NCBI GenBank assembly: GCA_911728455.2
Contig: OU452228.1
Span: 10,545,129-10,609,128, forward strand
Origin: Marthasterias glacialis
Taxonomy: Eukaryota > Echinodermata > Asteroidea > Forcipulatida > Asteriidae
Direction: 5' to 3'
Length of the DNA stretch: 64,000 bases
Position numbers and translations under genes: made by a program. The first letter of the stretch is position 1. Each line of letters starts with the position of its first letter. Shown piece after piece: positions 36,549 through 48,800 of the stretch. The notes below the pieces were generated by a model. It saw nothing but the letters and a program-made list of their open reading frames with translations. It was not told where the DNA came from and did no database searches.

Positions 36549-39454
36549 TGTAGTGGAGTGGGTCAGCAACAATGTGATTTTTTTTCAATCCATGTTTATT
36601 ATGTACTAAAAATAGATCACATATTCCATACACATTGTAGATGAGGAGAATACAAGTATTTTTTGGCTTCAAGCCAGTGGAATAATCTAACAATTATGAG
36701 AATTCCTATTCTATTGATTTGGTGTATCTACATCCAATATAATTTGCTTGAGTGATTGATACTATTTTTAACCTGTAAACTTCTGGGGGAATGGCCATCA
36801 TCATTTATGTCCACACCCTCCTCCCGCCTCTCAAAACCATTAATTTTAGGAGGGGCATGTCCTCACTTTTTCCTGGGTTTGCTGCCCATGGACAGGGTAT
36901 GCAAGGGCATAGAGAATCCATAGATAGTTGTTATAAGCATAGAGGCAAAAATACAGGAGAAATAGCACCAGTCACTGATATTTTCTATCATTTTTTATTC
37001 ATTTTTTTTATTACTTTTTTTCTTCATTTGAGTATTTTTACTTGATTTACATTTCAAAATTATGCAGGTTTTGTGGGGATTATGTTATTGTTTTCGGTTC
37101 TGCAAAAAGTTAGTTAAATTTATGGGCTTAAGCCTAACCTGCCTTGGCTCCTAAAAAATTTGCCTAAGGTAATTCCCCCCAAAATAACAAAATAAATGCT
37201 AAATTTTACAACAAGTTGCATGTTTATATCATGGTCTCCAGACGTCTGTTTTTAAACTTCTGAACACAACTTCAATCACACTGTACCTGCCAGTGTTTAA
37301 TCCGCGGCCATGGGGACAGCTGGCCAAACATTGCCGTACAGTTTTCACAGGCTACTTGCTCACTAATCAATTATGCAAATAAGCATACCAAGCCATTACT
37401 GTTAAATTGTGAAGATATTGATTCACTTGATGGATTTAGTGTGTTACAATTCCTGTGACATATGTTGTATAGTCTCACGGCTGGTGGTTAAGGTCCCTGT
37501 AAGAAAGGTGACAAATCTTTGTACAGGAGACTATGAAGGAGACTGTCATGGATTTTCAGGCACATGAATTCTTTGAATATTTATATTTATTAAAACAACC
37601 TTCAACAACTGCTTTGGGATGCTTTAAAATCATTATTCTATTTTTGTGTGCAGATTTTTTTAATAAAAAATGCAAGTTGGCATTTGCACGTACTCATCAC
37701 TCACTGTATGCCCTGTGACAAAACTAATCTGTCATTGAAATTCAACCTCCATCCCGTATACATTTTCAATGTATAAGCGCTGTTTATAGGTCTGCTTATC
37801 AATTTGTAATAGCTTTTAGGACGTCATCATCATTCTGTTTAATCGATTTCACCCAATAAAGTATATCATTTCAGGAAGAGAATCGTATTTCCAATTTCAG
37901 TAAAAGCAGTCGTTAGGATTCCTTCCCTGAGGAGTCTTTGTACAAAATGTTGCTGTGTATTTGGGCTAGGAACCAGACCTGAAATAGTAGGGGCTATTTT
38001 GTAGTTGTACTTATTTAAACAGTGAAAGATCTACAGAGTATCATTTGACTAAGGGCAGTTTCCTGGGGGGGGGGGGTCCAAATGTCATTTTCCTGAACAC
38101 ATTATCTAAACATTTCAAGAGTGAGTCCCGTTTCCTGCAAAGAAACACTGAATGACTCCTTAAATGTCAAGATGGGTAATATCAATAGACATAGTCACAA
38201 GACATTATTATTAAGACATTTTCTCCACAATTTCTCACTGCATTAGATTAACCAATGATGTTTTGCATCAACTAGCAATTAGCCTTAGGCACTGTCTGTA
38301 TTCTATCACGTCTCATTAAGATATTCAACTCTCTCTCTCTCTGTGTACAATAACTCAATGGCAACAAAGTGTGAACATCCCACAGTGGAACCCACCATCC
38401 TAAAATAGAGTGGCTACTAAATTAAAAACAAAACTTCCCTGGATAGAACATGTTTTGATGGCAAGGTTGATAGAGGTGCTTAAATGACGTCATATACAGA
38501 GGGGGAAGAGCCTGAATTACGTACGTGCTAAAAACACAAAACAACATGTGACATCAGCATTGTGTGAAGCGTCATTGTCTATGATTATATCATTTTAAGG
38601 AAACAAGGGGACGTATAGAAAGCTCGAAGGACGCCGTATTCTTTACAATTCAATCCTCATATTATGAGAGTAACTCTCAACTTGGTATTCTAGGATTACA
38701 AATGGAAAATGGATTGAGATATTAAAGATGCAGTTTGGCATACGTTTAAATGTCACCGCAAGACATGTCACCTCCATGGTCCTACAAACCTCCCTTTAAT
38801 GTATACATCTAGTAAAACACATTTTCACAAATGCATTTCAAGTACACTTAAAAATATACAAGTCGATAACACCCGTAAATGTATACAAGAACTTCAAAAT
38901 ATTATGGTTCACAACTGTTTGCAATCAAACCAGTGAGGAACAACATAAATAAACTGCTTCTCAGATAATCTTTTTATGTCCTAGCTTAGTGTAAATTTTA
39001 TAACAATTCAGTAATGGAGACAAACATTCACACACTTTGTTGAAAAAATTGAATGCTATTTTATTTTTCTTGTTTTATTTACAGTACAATAGATTGGAGA
39101 ATAAAAGTAGAGAGAATACATTTTTGCATAATAGAAAAGTTAAATTAAGATATGTGACAGACATGCAACTCTGAGATTGGAGAAAAAAGAGAAAGTGGCC
39201 AACACTTTACTATGTACAGTGTTTTTCCAGTTTTCTATGGCACTAGTGTTATTTAAGAAGGGCCGAAAGGAAATCAGCTCATCAGCTGAAAAGTTACATG
39301 CCTGTAAGTATGTAGTAAACCATGATGAACCTCATTAACCTCCATAATTCAATACAATATAGCTACTTATTGCTATTATTCCACTGTAGTATGTTATTGG
39401 TGCAGAAATACAGCATTTCATTTGATACAGTTCACTGATTCTTGCAGTCTTTTT

Positions 39455-39850
39455 TTGCAGGTCTGATACTTCACAGAGGCAACAGAGGCAATAGACCGTT
39501 ATCATGCTGTGGCCATCTTGGTTTTTCTCCCATTCAAATCAATGTAACCAAACGGAGGCTGGAAGGACTAATAGTCTGGTTCCATTTTTGTACACTGAAT
39601 ATTATCATTCATCAATGTTATTGGATAAGGGAACATGACCAAGATGGTGGCAGCATGATAAAGGTCTACTGACTCCATTGCCCCTGGTCATTGCCTTGGT
39701 GCCCTTGAAACGTTCCAATAGAATTTTACAATTTTCCTCATAGAGGTGCCCTTTACCAAGGAGAAAATGCCTTAGTGCCCTTGCCTTTTGAAGAACGAAG
39801 CATACAGGCCTGTTCTTGTGTTTTGTCCTATCAGGCACTGTTTTGCTGAA
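39455..39850 (+). repeat. Dispersed repeat with a nested MITE (copy 1)
   Basis: Outer sequence (CTGATACTTCACAGAGGCAA, TTGCCTTGGTGCCC, CATAGAGGTGCCCTTTACCA, AAGAACGAAGCAT) matches 43225-43410, where it is uninterrupted. The interruption is the MITE at 39492-39668. Confidence 0.7.
39492..39668. mobile_element. 177-bp MITE with TAGACC ends (copy 1)
   Basis: TAGACCGTTATCATGCTGTG pairs with the right end CAGCATGATAAAGGTCTA over about 31 bp, including CCATCTTGGT / ACCAAGATGG. A diverged relative lies at 54186-54351. The TA at both ends would suit a Tc1/mariner-type target. Confidence 0.75.
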
Positions 39851-40157
39851 TTAAAATATTGATTTGTTGTGGTCTGTATACTACAGATTGCCTTAAAAAC
39901 AAAAAGAAAACTTCCTGTAAGGGTGTCTGTTCTTCATTGCCACATGTGGATAGTCTCGCTATCACTGACACTAAGAGTGATTCACATACTGTAGTCTTTG
40001 TTTCCTGACGAAGATTACAGCAGGTATTAAGGCCTGTGCCAATAGTTGTAAAATGATGAAGTACATTGTAAATTTGGCAACACCACGATGTTTAGCAAAG
40101 TTTTACTATTTTACTTTGACAAACACCACCTGGTAGCATGGCATACTCGGTCGTATA

Positions 40158-40513
40158 TGGGTCATTCCACCAAGTTGGGACACAGTGTGATTTTTGTGCA
40201 ACATTTGTCCATATTATGAAAAGAAACCATTCATTTGACTCAATTATTTCATGAAACATTCTCCTTTGTACGTGAAAATTTTTGTTGAAGTATAAAGCTG
40301 TTTTAATGTATTTTATTTTTCAAATTTTTCAACACTCAAATACACAATTATGCAAATTCACTTTTTGCACTAATTACAAGGTACAAAATGTACCAGGCAA
40401 AACATTAATTGTGATAGTCAGTGACCAAATACAGCAGAAATGGGGCAGGACTAAAATCATGCAGACGTCATACAAATATCACAAACTGTGTCCCAATTTG
40501 GTGGAATGACCCA
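40158..40513. mobile_element. 356-bp MITE with TGGGTCATTCCACC ends
   Basis: TGGGTCATTCCACCAAGTTG and the right end CAATTTGGTGGAATGACCCA are inverted repeats with one mismatch in about 29 bp. AT-rich interior without coding potential. Confidence 0.85.
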
Positions 40514-43108
40514 TTATATTATATGAGGTTCGCCATTTGGTCAATTTCTGCAACAACTCCAACTTATTAAATTCTAATTTACTAGGTGTGCCACTAATTT
40601 GTTTGTTTGCCACACGATATCGTCCAAGTTCAACATGCCAAAAGAGCAATGTAGGCCCAAGTCAAAAACAATGATAAGACTCTTGAAAACAACAGCACAT
40701 GGTCAATATCATTCAGTGATAGTGAGATGACCCACATGGTGTACAGCTAAACCAAAAGCCACGATCCTTTAATAGTAAGGCCACATATCTTTTCAAACTA
40801 TAAATTGTCTACCATATTGTATCCGGAGCTCAGTGCAGATTAGCAAGACGAAATTATGTTAATTTCTTTGGGACAGTGTTTCAAATTACTGAGTGATCAA
40901 ATTTACAAACTACATCTACAATGACTACATAATATAACTGCCTAGCTGCATTATAGTTCATCGGGGTTCATTGCTTACAGGGGCATCCCTCAGTACTTCT
41001 CAAATGTCTACAATAATAGTTTTTGTTTGTTTGTTTTTAAGATAAAGGCTCCAAAATATATACAAAAAGGCACATAATAATAATAACTACAAAGGCAAAC
41101 CAAATCTGTTTTATACAACCGTATAATTTTAAAACGAGCTTAATTAGGATGTGGTGTGAACTGTGGATAGCCTCTATAAAGCCTTATGCATTATAAAAAA
41201 CATTTCAAATTTTATTGACAAGGAAGCATGACGAGTTCATGGTTATAAATAGTGAGTACACTGCTGGCAATTAACATACCATTTTATGCACTGTATTATG
41301 TGAAAGTGCAATTGAAGAAACAAATAATTGAATATTTCATAGCTCAGCATATATCAATTTAAAACGAAATTGTCTAAAAAAAAATGTGTGTTGAATATTG
41401 TCTAAATTTAATTTTGGTAACAGCTAAACTGACTGAATGCTTTTGTGTAATTCACTAGTTTGTATTTTGGTAAGAAGATATTGTGTATATACTACATTGG
41501 ACATGTACATCTAAATGAGTTATAATTTGTGTGTGCAATATTCCTAACATGGCTAACTGATACATGTAGTGGCTATGCATCACTGCATAAAGCGTACCAT
41601 CCCCCATGGTTGTTGTCACTAGGTTTTTGTTATGTATCTATGATCTGTATGTAACAAGAGAACAGGTGCCTCAGGAGTAGAAGGCTCAATTCTATCCTTA
41701 CATTTGACTAATGATACAAATGGGCATTAAATAGTCAAATGACAACCACTATTGAGCAGATCTGAAAAAAAGATGATTTAGAAAAGTTATCTTTAGTTTT
41801 CTCATCGTTGGCCACAACAAAAACAATACTTTTTACAAGAATCTTGAAATGGTTATTATAAACTTATTAACCAGAAATATCCAAAACTCAGATAAATTTA
41901 AATTGTGGAATGGCTGCTCTCTAAATTGCTGTGTATTCATAATAACATTCATTTACATCAATTGGTACCTACATGTACTTCAGATTATATGATCCTGCCT
42001 GCCTGAGTGTTGATTGTCATTCACATGTAAGTATAATGTCCTTTCACTTAAGTTTAACGACTGCATTGAGTTTGAATCTCGTAAACTGACATACAAATTT
42101 CAAATCATTCCACAAATCATAGCATTTTTAACTCAACTACATGTATGATAACTTTTATCAATTAGTAAGGAAATAAAAATCTGATACTAGACATCTGACT
42201 TTCATAATCACAGTCCTACCACTACATTTTCTCGGTAGGTAGTTCATATTTTCTGGAATAAATTTAATGGAATGTTTGTTGTGAAAATCATGAGGAATTT
42301 TATTTTACAAATATATCAAAACCATTTGAAGTACTGTATAAATAAACTCTACATGTACCTATGCTCATAAAACGAGTTCTACAATTGAAATCTTCCGCTC
42401 AAGTCAACATCAACTTCCTTTTTCAATTTCCTTTTCTTTGTTTCAAGTGAGATACCAATGAGTCCCACATTGGAGAATGGTAAATTACTTTGACTCGACT
42501 GTTCAATTCAATCTGTAACATAAACTCAAGCAAAGCTACTCAAATGTATAAATCAACCAAATCTTTACAGTTTTACTGACTTAGTACAATAATTTGATGG
42601 TTCCACATGACTGCAAAATTTACAACTGAAAATTAAAAATTTGGCAGTTTCCTTTAGTATGCTGTTATTTTTGTAGGTATATTATTTTTCTTCTTTTTTT
42701 TCCTTCAATGTTTTATATTATATAAATAAATGCGTCAAGACGCCTGCAAGACAAGAAAAAACAAGAATTTTTTTAAAGGTTAAAATCAATGGATTAGAAA
42801 TACTGATTCACTGACATAGTTTTATTCCACAGATGAAAAATGATAATTTGGCTTTCCAACATTGCAAACGTTATAACCATGCCTTCAGCCATTCACATAG
42901 TATTCACTATGGGTAATTTAGTATGAAAATATTGTACAGTGGATGTGTACCCATGCTGAATGCATGGATTTATGTATCAAGTATTATTATGAACAATAAT
43001 ATGCACAACTACATTGTCATGGTAGTACACTTGCTAGTGACTGTTGAGTGTGCTATGTCTTTTATCAACCCCATCTTAAATGTACGATTTTACTGCCAGA
43101 TCTTTACA

Positions 43109-43447
43109 GTGGCATAGCCAAGATTTTCCAGTGGGGGCAGCGGTCTTGTTTGTTAATGCACTACAAGTATCTGGATTTTTTTCTTTGGGGGCGGGGCCTC
43201 TAGAAAATTTGGGGGACACATCCAGGCCTGATACTTTACGAAGGCAACGGAGGCAAAACAGAGGCAATTGCCTCCATTGCCCCTAGTCATTGCCTTGGTG
43301 CCCCTGGAATGTTTCAATAGAAATTTACAACTACGTCATAGAGGTGCCCTTTACCATGAAAAAAAATGCCTTGGTGCCCTGGCCCTTTCAAGAACGAAGC
43401 ATATACATGTACATGCCTGCACATCCCCAAACCCCCCGTGGCTATGT
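43109..43447. mobile_element. hAT-like MITE containing the 39455-type repeat
   Basis: The left end CAGTGGCATAGCCAAG and right end CCCCGTGGCTATG resemble the CAGTGGCGTAGC termini common in hAT-derived elements. The interior from about 43225 to 43410 is the same repeat as 39455-39850. Confidence 0.5.
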
Positions 43448-44396
43448 TCAAATAGTACATAATTATTATAATTTACTAGAATTGTTTCCTTAACAGAGTT
43501 ATCGTGACGTCCCTACGGAAATTCAAAATATATTTACAACTGTAGACAGTTGTGCATTTATGTAGTTCTGATGTCTTTCTGTCAGCTGGTTGACGAATGA
43601 ATTCATACCAACATTAATAACACTATTCCTAGTTGTTTCAACTGTGGGAAGGTTTTGTGTATGTCTATGAGTTAAGGTTACAATGACAATATGTCCAATA
43701 CTTAAGTGTCGTTGTTACCTATTTTGGTTAAAATAAAACCTTTGAATACACATATTTCACCAAGCTAAAGCATGTGACCTTAAATCACTTTGATGTCCAT
43801 CCGTTTAATTACAGTGTTTTGAAAAAATACAATCTACTAGGATTAAATATTTAAAGATCTTTATTGCTCATACATTTTTAATTTTAATTAGGAGCTCATG
43901 GACATCTTCCTTAGATTACAAGCAAAATTATGTGCAAATGAGTTTAACGTTTTAATATACAAATCATATTTGTTATGATTGTAATACAAGCCTTGCTTAT
44001 CTCCAAAATAATATTAAAAATACAATGTATTTGTATTGCTTTCCTGAAAACAGTCCATTACCCGGGATTCCTTCAAGTGTGTACTTGCAGCAGATTTTAT
44101 CTGAAAATAGTTCATTATCATGTACTAGATGTTATTCATAAAACTAGATATAACATCATTGTGTTGTAAATTTTATTTGTCAATGCCTTTCTTACCCTTT
44201 CTATGAATTTTGAATTTCTAGTTACGTGTTCATTGCTTCAACATCAAAACTTGGATATTTTTTTCTGCAGTTTCAAGAATGCACATGTAAGGTTAAAGGG
44301 TAACCTGGCCTTGAATAGAAGCTCAAATTGTGTGTAAAGAAAGGGATACCAAAATGATAATATGCGTTATGTGATTAGAAACTTTCTACCAAACCT

Positions 44397-45029
44397 TTAA
44401 CCAGTTGCCGCTGGGGTTCTTCCATTTTTCCCATCCAGCCTGTCAGGATAATATTCTCGGAATTGCCCAAATCATTTTTCTTTGAGAGTACCACTGGCAC
44501 AAACAAACCTTAACTTACAAAGTCAAGAGAACAAAGATTCTCTTTAACACATTGTGATTTTTGTTTTCTATTCTGAGAAAATGTCTAATTCATGGTTCAT
44601 GATAAGCAAAACCTTGGTTTAGTGCCACGGCTTACCATTGGTACTAAATCCAAACCAAGTATGGATCCCCGGTTCACTCTGACTTAACTCCATTGAGCCA
44701 AAATACAAGACCAATGGTCGATGCCTCTCTATGTCTCGTAATCCTCTTTTTAGAACAAACGAACTAAGGTCTGGAATCGGGGATTACACAATAACACCTG
44801 CACATTAACCAAAACTTTGTGAAACATTGAGCGCCATCTGTCATGTTTGTATGGGTGAGATGAAGAATTGCATGGCGTGTACGTGCTCTGTGCACGCTCA
44901 GTAGTGGAATGTCTGGGCAACATTTGTTTCGATATTTTGATTTTACACAGTGGCATGTTTTAACGTCGCCCGTTTGCTGGCTCAAAAAATATTTTGGTGG
45001 AAACACATCATCCGGTACCAACTGGGTAA
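44397..45029 (-). mobile_element. TTAA-bounded MITE copy 7 (full length)
   Basis: Starts TTAACCAGTTGCCGCTGGGG and ends GGTACCAACTGGGTAA, 633 bp, with the terminal TTAA mutated to GTAA. Reverse orientation. Confidence 0.8.
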
Positions 45030-45536
45030 TAAGTTTGAAGTTCAATCCTCGTTTTGTGTTTCACTCTTGCTTTTTGCTGGCAGTGTTTATGGACCAGTGA
45101 TAATTTATCATGCTTAACATCTGCTTTATTGGTTTTATTGGTTTTGTTCTCTTGTACTACGGTGTACATATGTGATGGTGTCATGGTTATGTTTGCATTT
45201 GAAGAGAAACTAGGATCTATCTCCAAAAAATTTTTTAATCAGCTCAATCTTGATGATGATTTCCAGTAGTTCATTTACATGTACAGAGGTAGTACAAAGA
45301 TGTTTCCCAATACAATAAAACAAAACAGCTGTGTTTAATAACAAAACACTGCCTCAGCTAAGATAAAGTGAATATTAGAAAAGAAATTAATACTAAATGG
45401 TTTTCATATAAGCACATATTTGATTTAGTTAGAGATAACCAACTCAATAATTACAGTACACCTTGCAGTTCAAGACTGGAGATGACAGAAAGTACAGGTA
45501 CATACGCATGTACTTGTATGTACTGGCTACATGTAC

Positions 45537-45542
45537 TTTATT
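45537..45542 (-). terminator. Candidate poly(A) signal of STARD10
   Basis: AATAAA on the minus strand about 260 bp after the STARD10 stop codon. Confidence 0.45.
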
Positions 45543-45802
45543 CAGTTGGTTACCACCTAAAAGTAAATTTCATCTACAACGCAAGTTTAATTTTTTCCCA
45601 AACACGTTGTGTAATGGAAGCCTTCAAAATAACAATAAAGAGTAAATGCATATTACCTTGATTATTCCTTTAAAATTATCGCAAATATTTAGGCTTACTT
45701 CATGTCAATACAAAAATAGTTCATTTCTTAAGTTGAAGATGCTACATTAGGCCAGAAATGGTTCACCTGCTATGAACAGGCTAGCTGTTATCATCATTGG
45801 CA

Positions 45803-48800
45803 TCAAAATTCTCCATCTTGTAATTCGCTTTCCCTGAAGTCCTCCTCTTTGAATTCACTCTCGTCGAGTGAATTGTCCGAAATATGTTCTTCTTTTGCCA
45901 GCAGGTCGTTTTCATCAAGAGGGGGAAGGGACATCTGTTCAGGGAATAGCCATGGCTTGTATCTGGGGTCATGTTTACTTTTCCATTTTGGGTAGTCTCG
46001 ACAAGCTTGCTGCAGTTTTTCAACAACCTGTTTGTATCAAAACAAACAAATATTGATTTCCATTTAGAATGTAACAATTATAACAAATTAATATTGTGTG
46101 TGTTTTACGCTACACCAATGTTTGTTAAGCATTGCACACTCAATACTAGGGTAAAACACAAACAGTATTTGTTATCCCCGATGCAAATTAACTTCTAATA
46201 AAAAGACAACAAATGAATTTGACGTTTCCAATTTCTTAACAAAAATAGTACACGTGCTTTGTTAATGTACTTTACAATTGACAAAATACAAAACAAAGCT
46301 ATTTCAGTGGTAATTCTAAAAACAACTTAAGCCCATTCTAAATTATAAACCATTCTATGATTCTCTTTGTAAGAAAACTGACAACATTTTCAGTTGACTC
46401 TACATGTAAATTCCAACCGCTATATATTATAAGTGCTGTAAAAAACAATACTAACTATTGTAAACACTGTTTCTTTTGCACAATTCTACATACCTTTGGT
46501 GCGACAAAATGAGCTAATCTGTTGATAACCCAGGCTGGCAAGGAACCTGAACAAAACAAGAAGACAACAATGCATTTTCATCGAGAACATGAAGATAAAA
46601 CTACCTCAACTTAAACTTAGGTTCTAACCACCAAAACCCATCAAAATCTAGAGCTGCATGTTGTTGGTTTTTTCCCCGTTGGACTAGTAAACTGATCATG
46701 CTTTACATGGGATCTGGCATACCACCTTAATCAGAGTCCAAACTATTTGAGTGTTGGGTTACCAGATGATGTTGGATTTGTTTAGAGGAGGAAGGCTCTA
46801 GTAAATCACTCAAGGGAGTCAGGTTTAAATACATCCATAGTCAACACTTTTCACACCATGCACACCTTTGCCCAGGAACTACAGACATGCATTCATGATG
46901 ATGATGATCTCCATGGTTTGAGTTCCTGGTACCATGCTGTCTAGTATCTAGCATACTAAACCTAAGGGCCGTTTCAAATGTGATGCTCTTGTTGTGTCGA
47001 ATTCAAACATTCTGATTTTTTTTCTCGAATCGACACGGCAGGAGTGCGACGTTTGAAACCATTTTTGGAATTCAGTGCGGCAGAGGCTTACCTCGACCAT
47101 GGCTCGACAAGCCCTGCCATGCTAGTGGCAAAGTTCGGCAGAAGCATGATGTTTGAAACCACTGTCATGCCAATGCCGTGCTATTGCCGAACTCAAATGA
47201 TTCTACAAGGCAAGAGCGCAATGTTTAGTCTCCTTACAGTAAACTTTATTGTATTCTTTAGAGACTTTGAAGTATTTTCTTCTTTAAGTGCTTTACCTTT
47301 AGGATCTGACCTAGTTACGTATGTGATATCACAGGAGTTGGCTCCTTTTGGTCGTATCATGTATCCTGTCAGATAGGAATGGCCCCTAATAACACCTTTC
47401 TTGGGTGGTATTTTCTGAAATAAAAAGAAACAATAAAGACAACCTTTAGGATATTATTTTTTATAAATGTCAATCGGTTTTTCATCAACAGTGAGAGATT
47501 ATAATTTATGATGACTGAACCAGGCCGTTCAATTACTGAGGTCCCCATTGTCATTAATAAAAGAGACATCAATTTCCCATTCCCCAAGTCACCCACCTAC
47601 TTCAATTAATACCCATCCCACTTGTCACTGAGTCAGGCATCACTCATCCCACGTCAGAACCAACATTTGCTCTTACAGTAGTAACCAATCCTGTTTTCTA
47701 TGCGTCCAGACACCCCCGAAGAGCTTAAATTTCCTAGAAACAGTGTACCTGAATCGCTCAATTTAATGACCATAGGAGCTTGCAGCAACCCACTCAACAT
47801 ACGTTATTGTACAGAATCCTTTGATCAGCCACCCACATGTTTTGTACTGAGCTTGATGGCACACTACACTTAGAAGCAATATGCCTACATAAACTCTATT
47901 TCCATACGTAAAAACATTTTGTCATATGGTACTGCACTGAAAACTAACCCAGATCACGTTTCACTGAAAAAAAACAATAATAACTGTGGGCTTTAGGTCA
48001 ACCCCTTCTTCTTATTCTTTAAGCATTTGGAGCCGGCTGATGTGTATCCATAAAAATATTTTTCGAGCCAGCAAACGGGCGACGTTGAAACACGCCATTG
48101 TGTAAAATTGGAATATCAAGACAAATGGCGCCTGTACATTCCACTGCTGAGCGTGCACAGAGCACGCACAGGGCATCTAAGCCTTTGTTTCACCCACACA
48201 AAGGGAAAACATGGTCCTAAATATTTTGCCAATTTTTGGTTACTGTGCGATGGTTTTCTGTGTAATCTCAGATTCCAGACCGTTGTCCTTTTGTACCAAG
48301 AAGAGGATTGTGCGACATCAAGAGGCTTCCACCATTGTTTTATTTAATGTATTCCACTCATTGGAGGTAAGTCAGGGTGAACTGGGGATCCAGTCATGGT
48401 TCCGGGTTTAGTACCAATCCTACATGTATGCTGTAGCTCACAGACGAAGGCTTTGCAATTCAAGGTGCATGGATTTGACATGTCAAAAATTGAAATCAAA
48501 AATTAGGGAGCAATAAAGAGAATGTTTGTTTTCTTGGATTTGTCAAGTCAAAATTTCTATGTGCCAGCGGTACTCTCAAAGAAAAATGATTACGGCAATT
48601 CCGAAAAAATAATCCTGTCAGGCTAGAACGAATCCTGACAGTGGCAACTGGTTAAGTTGACTGTTTTCCCCCAAAAAAAGGTAAGTTATCAAATCTTTTG
48701 AAATGCAGCAAAGTATGTTTGTGTTTGTTAAAGCTCAAGGAATATGTGTGTATAAATAAATTGTATTTTCTGTGAACTTATTTCTTCCTATCCTTGTTCT

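Larger units (their letters stand above)
31074..45535. other. Convergent intergenic region, AT-rich, repeat-bearing
   Basis: Holds PDZD11 3' UTR at the left and STARD10 3' UTR at the right; the exact ends are unclear. AATAAA near 31612 lies within a MITE. Recognised repeats are listed separately. The stretches 33812-35960, 36551-39450 and 40514-43100 show only AT-rich sequence, short simple repeats such as CT at about 38331-38341, and open frames under 90 codons with no recognisable domain or convincing splice pairs. Confidence 0.5.
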
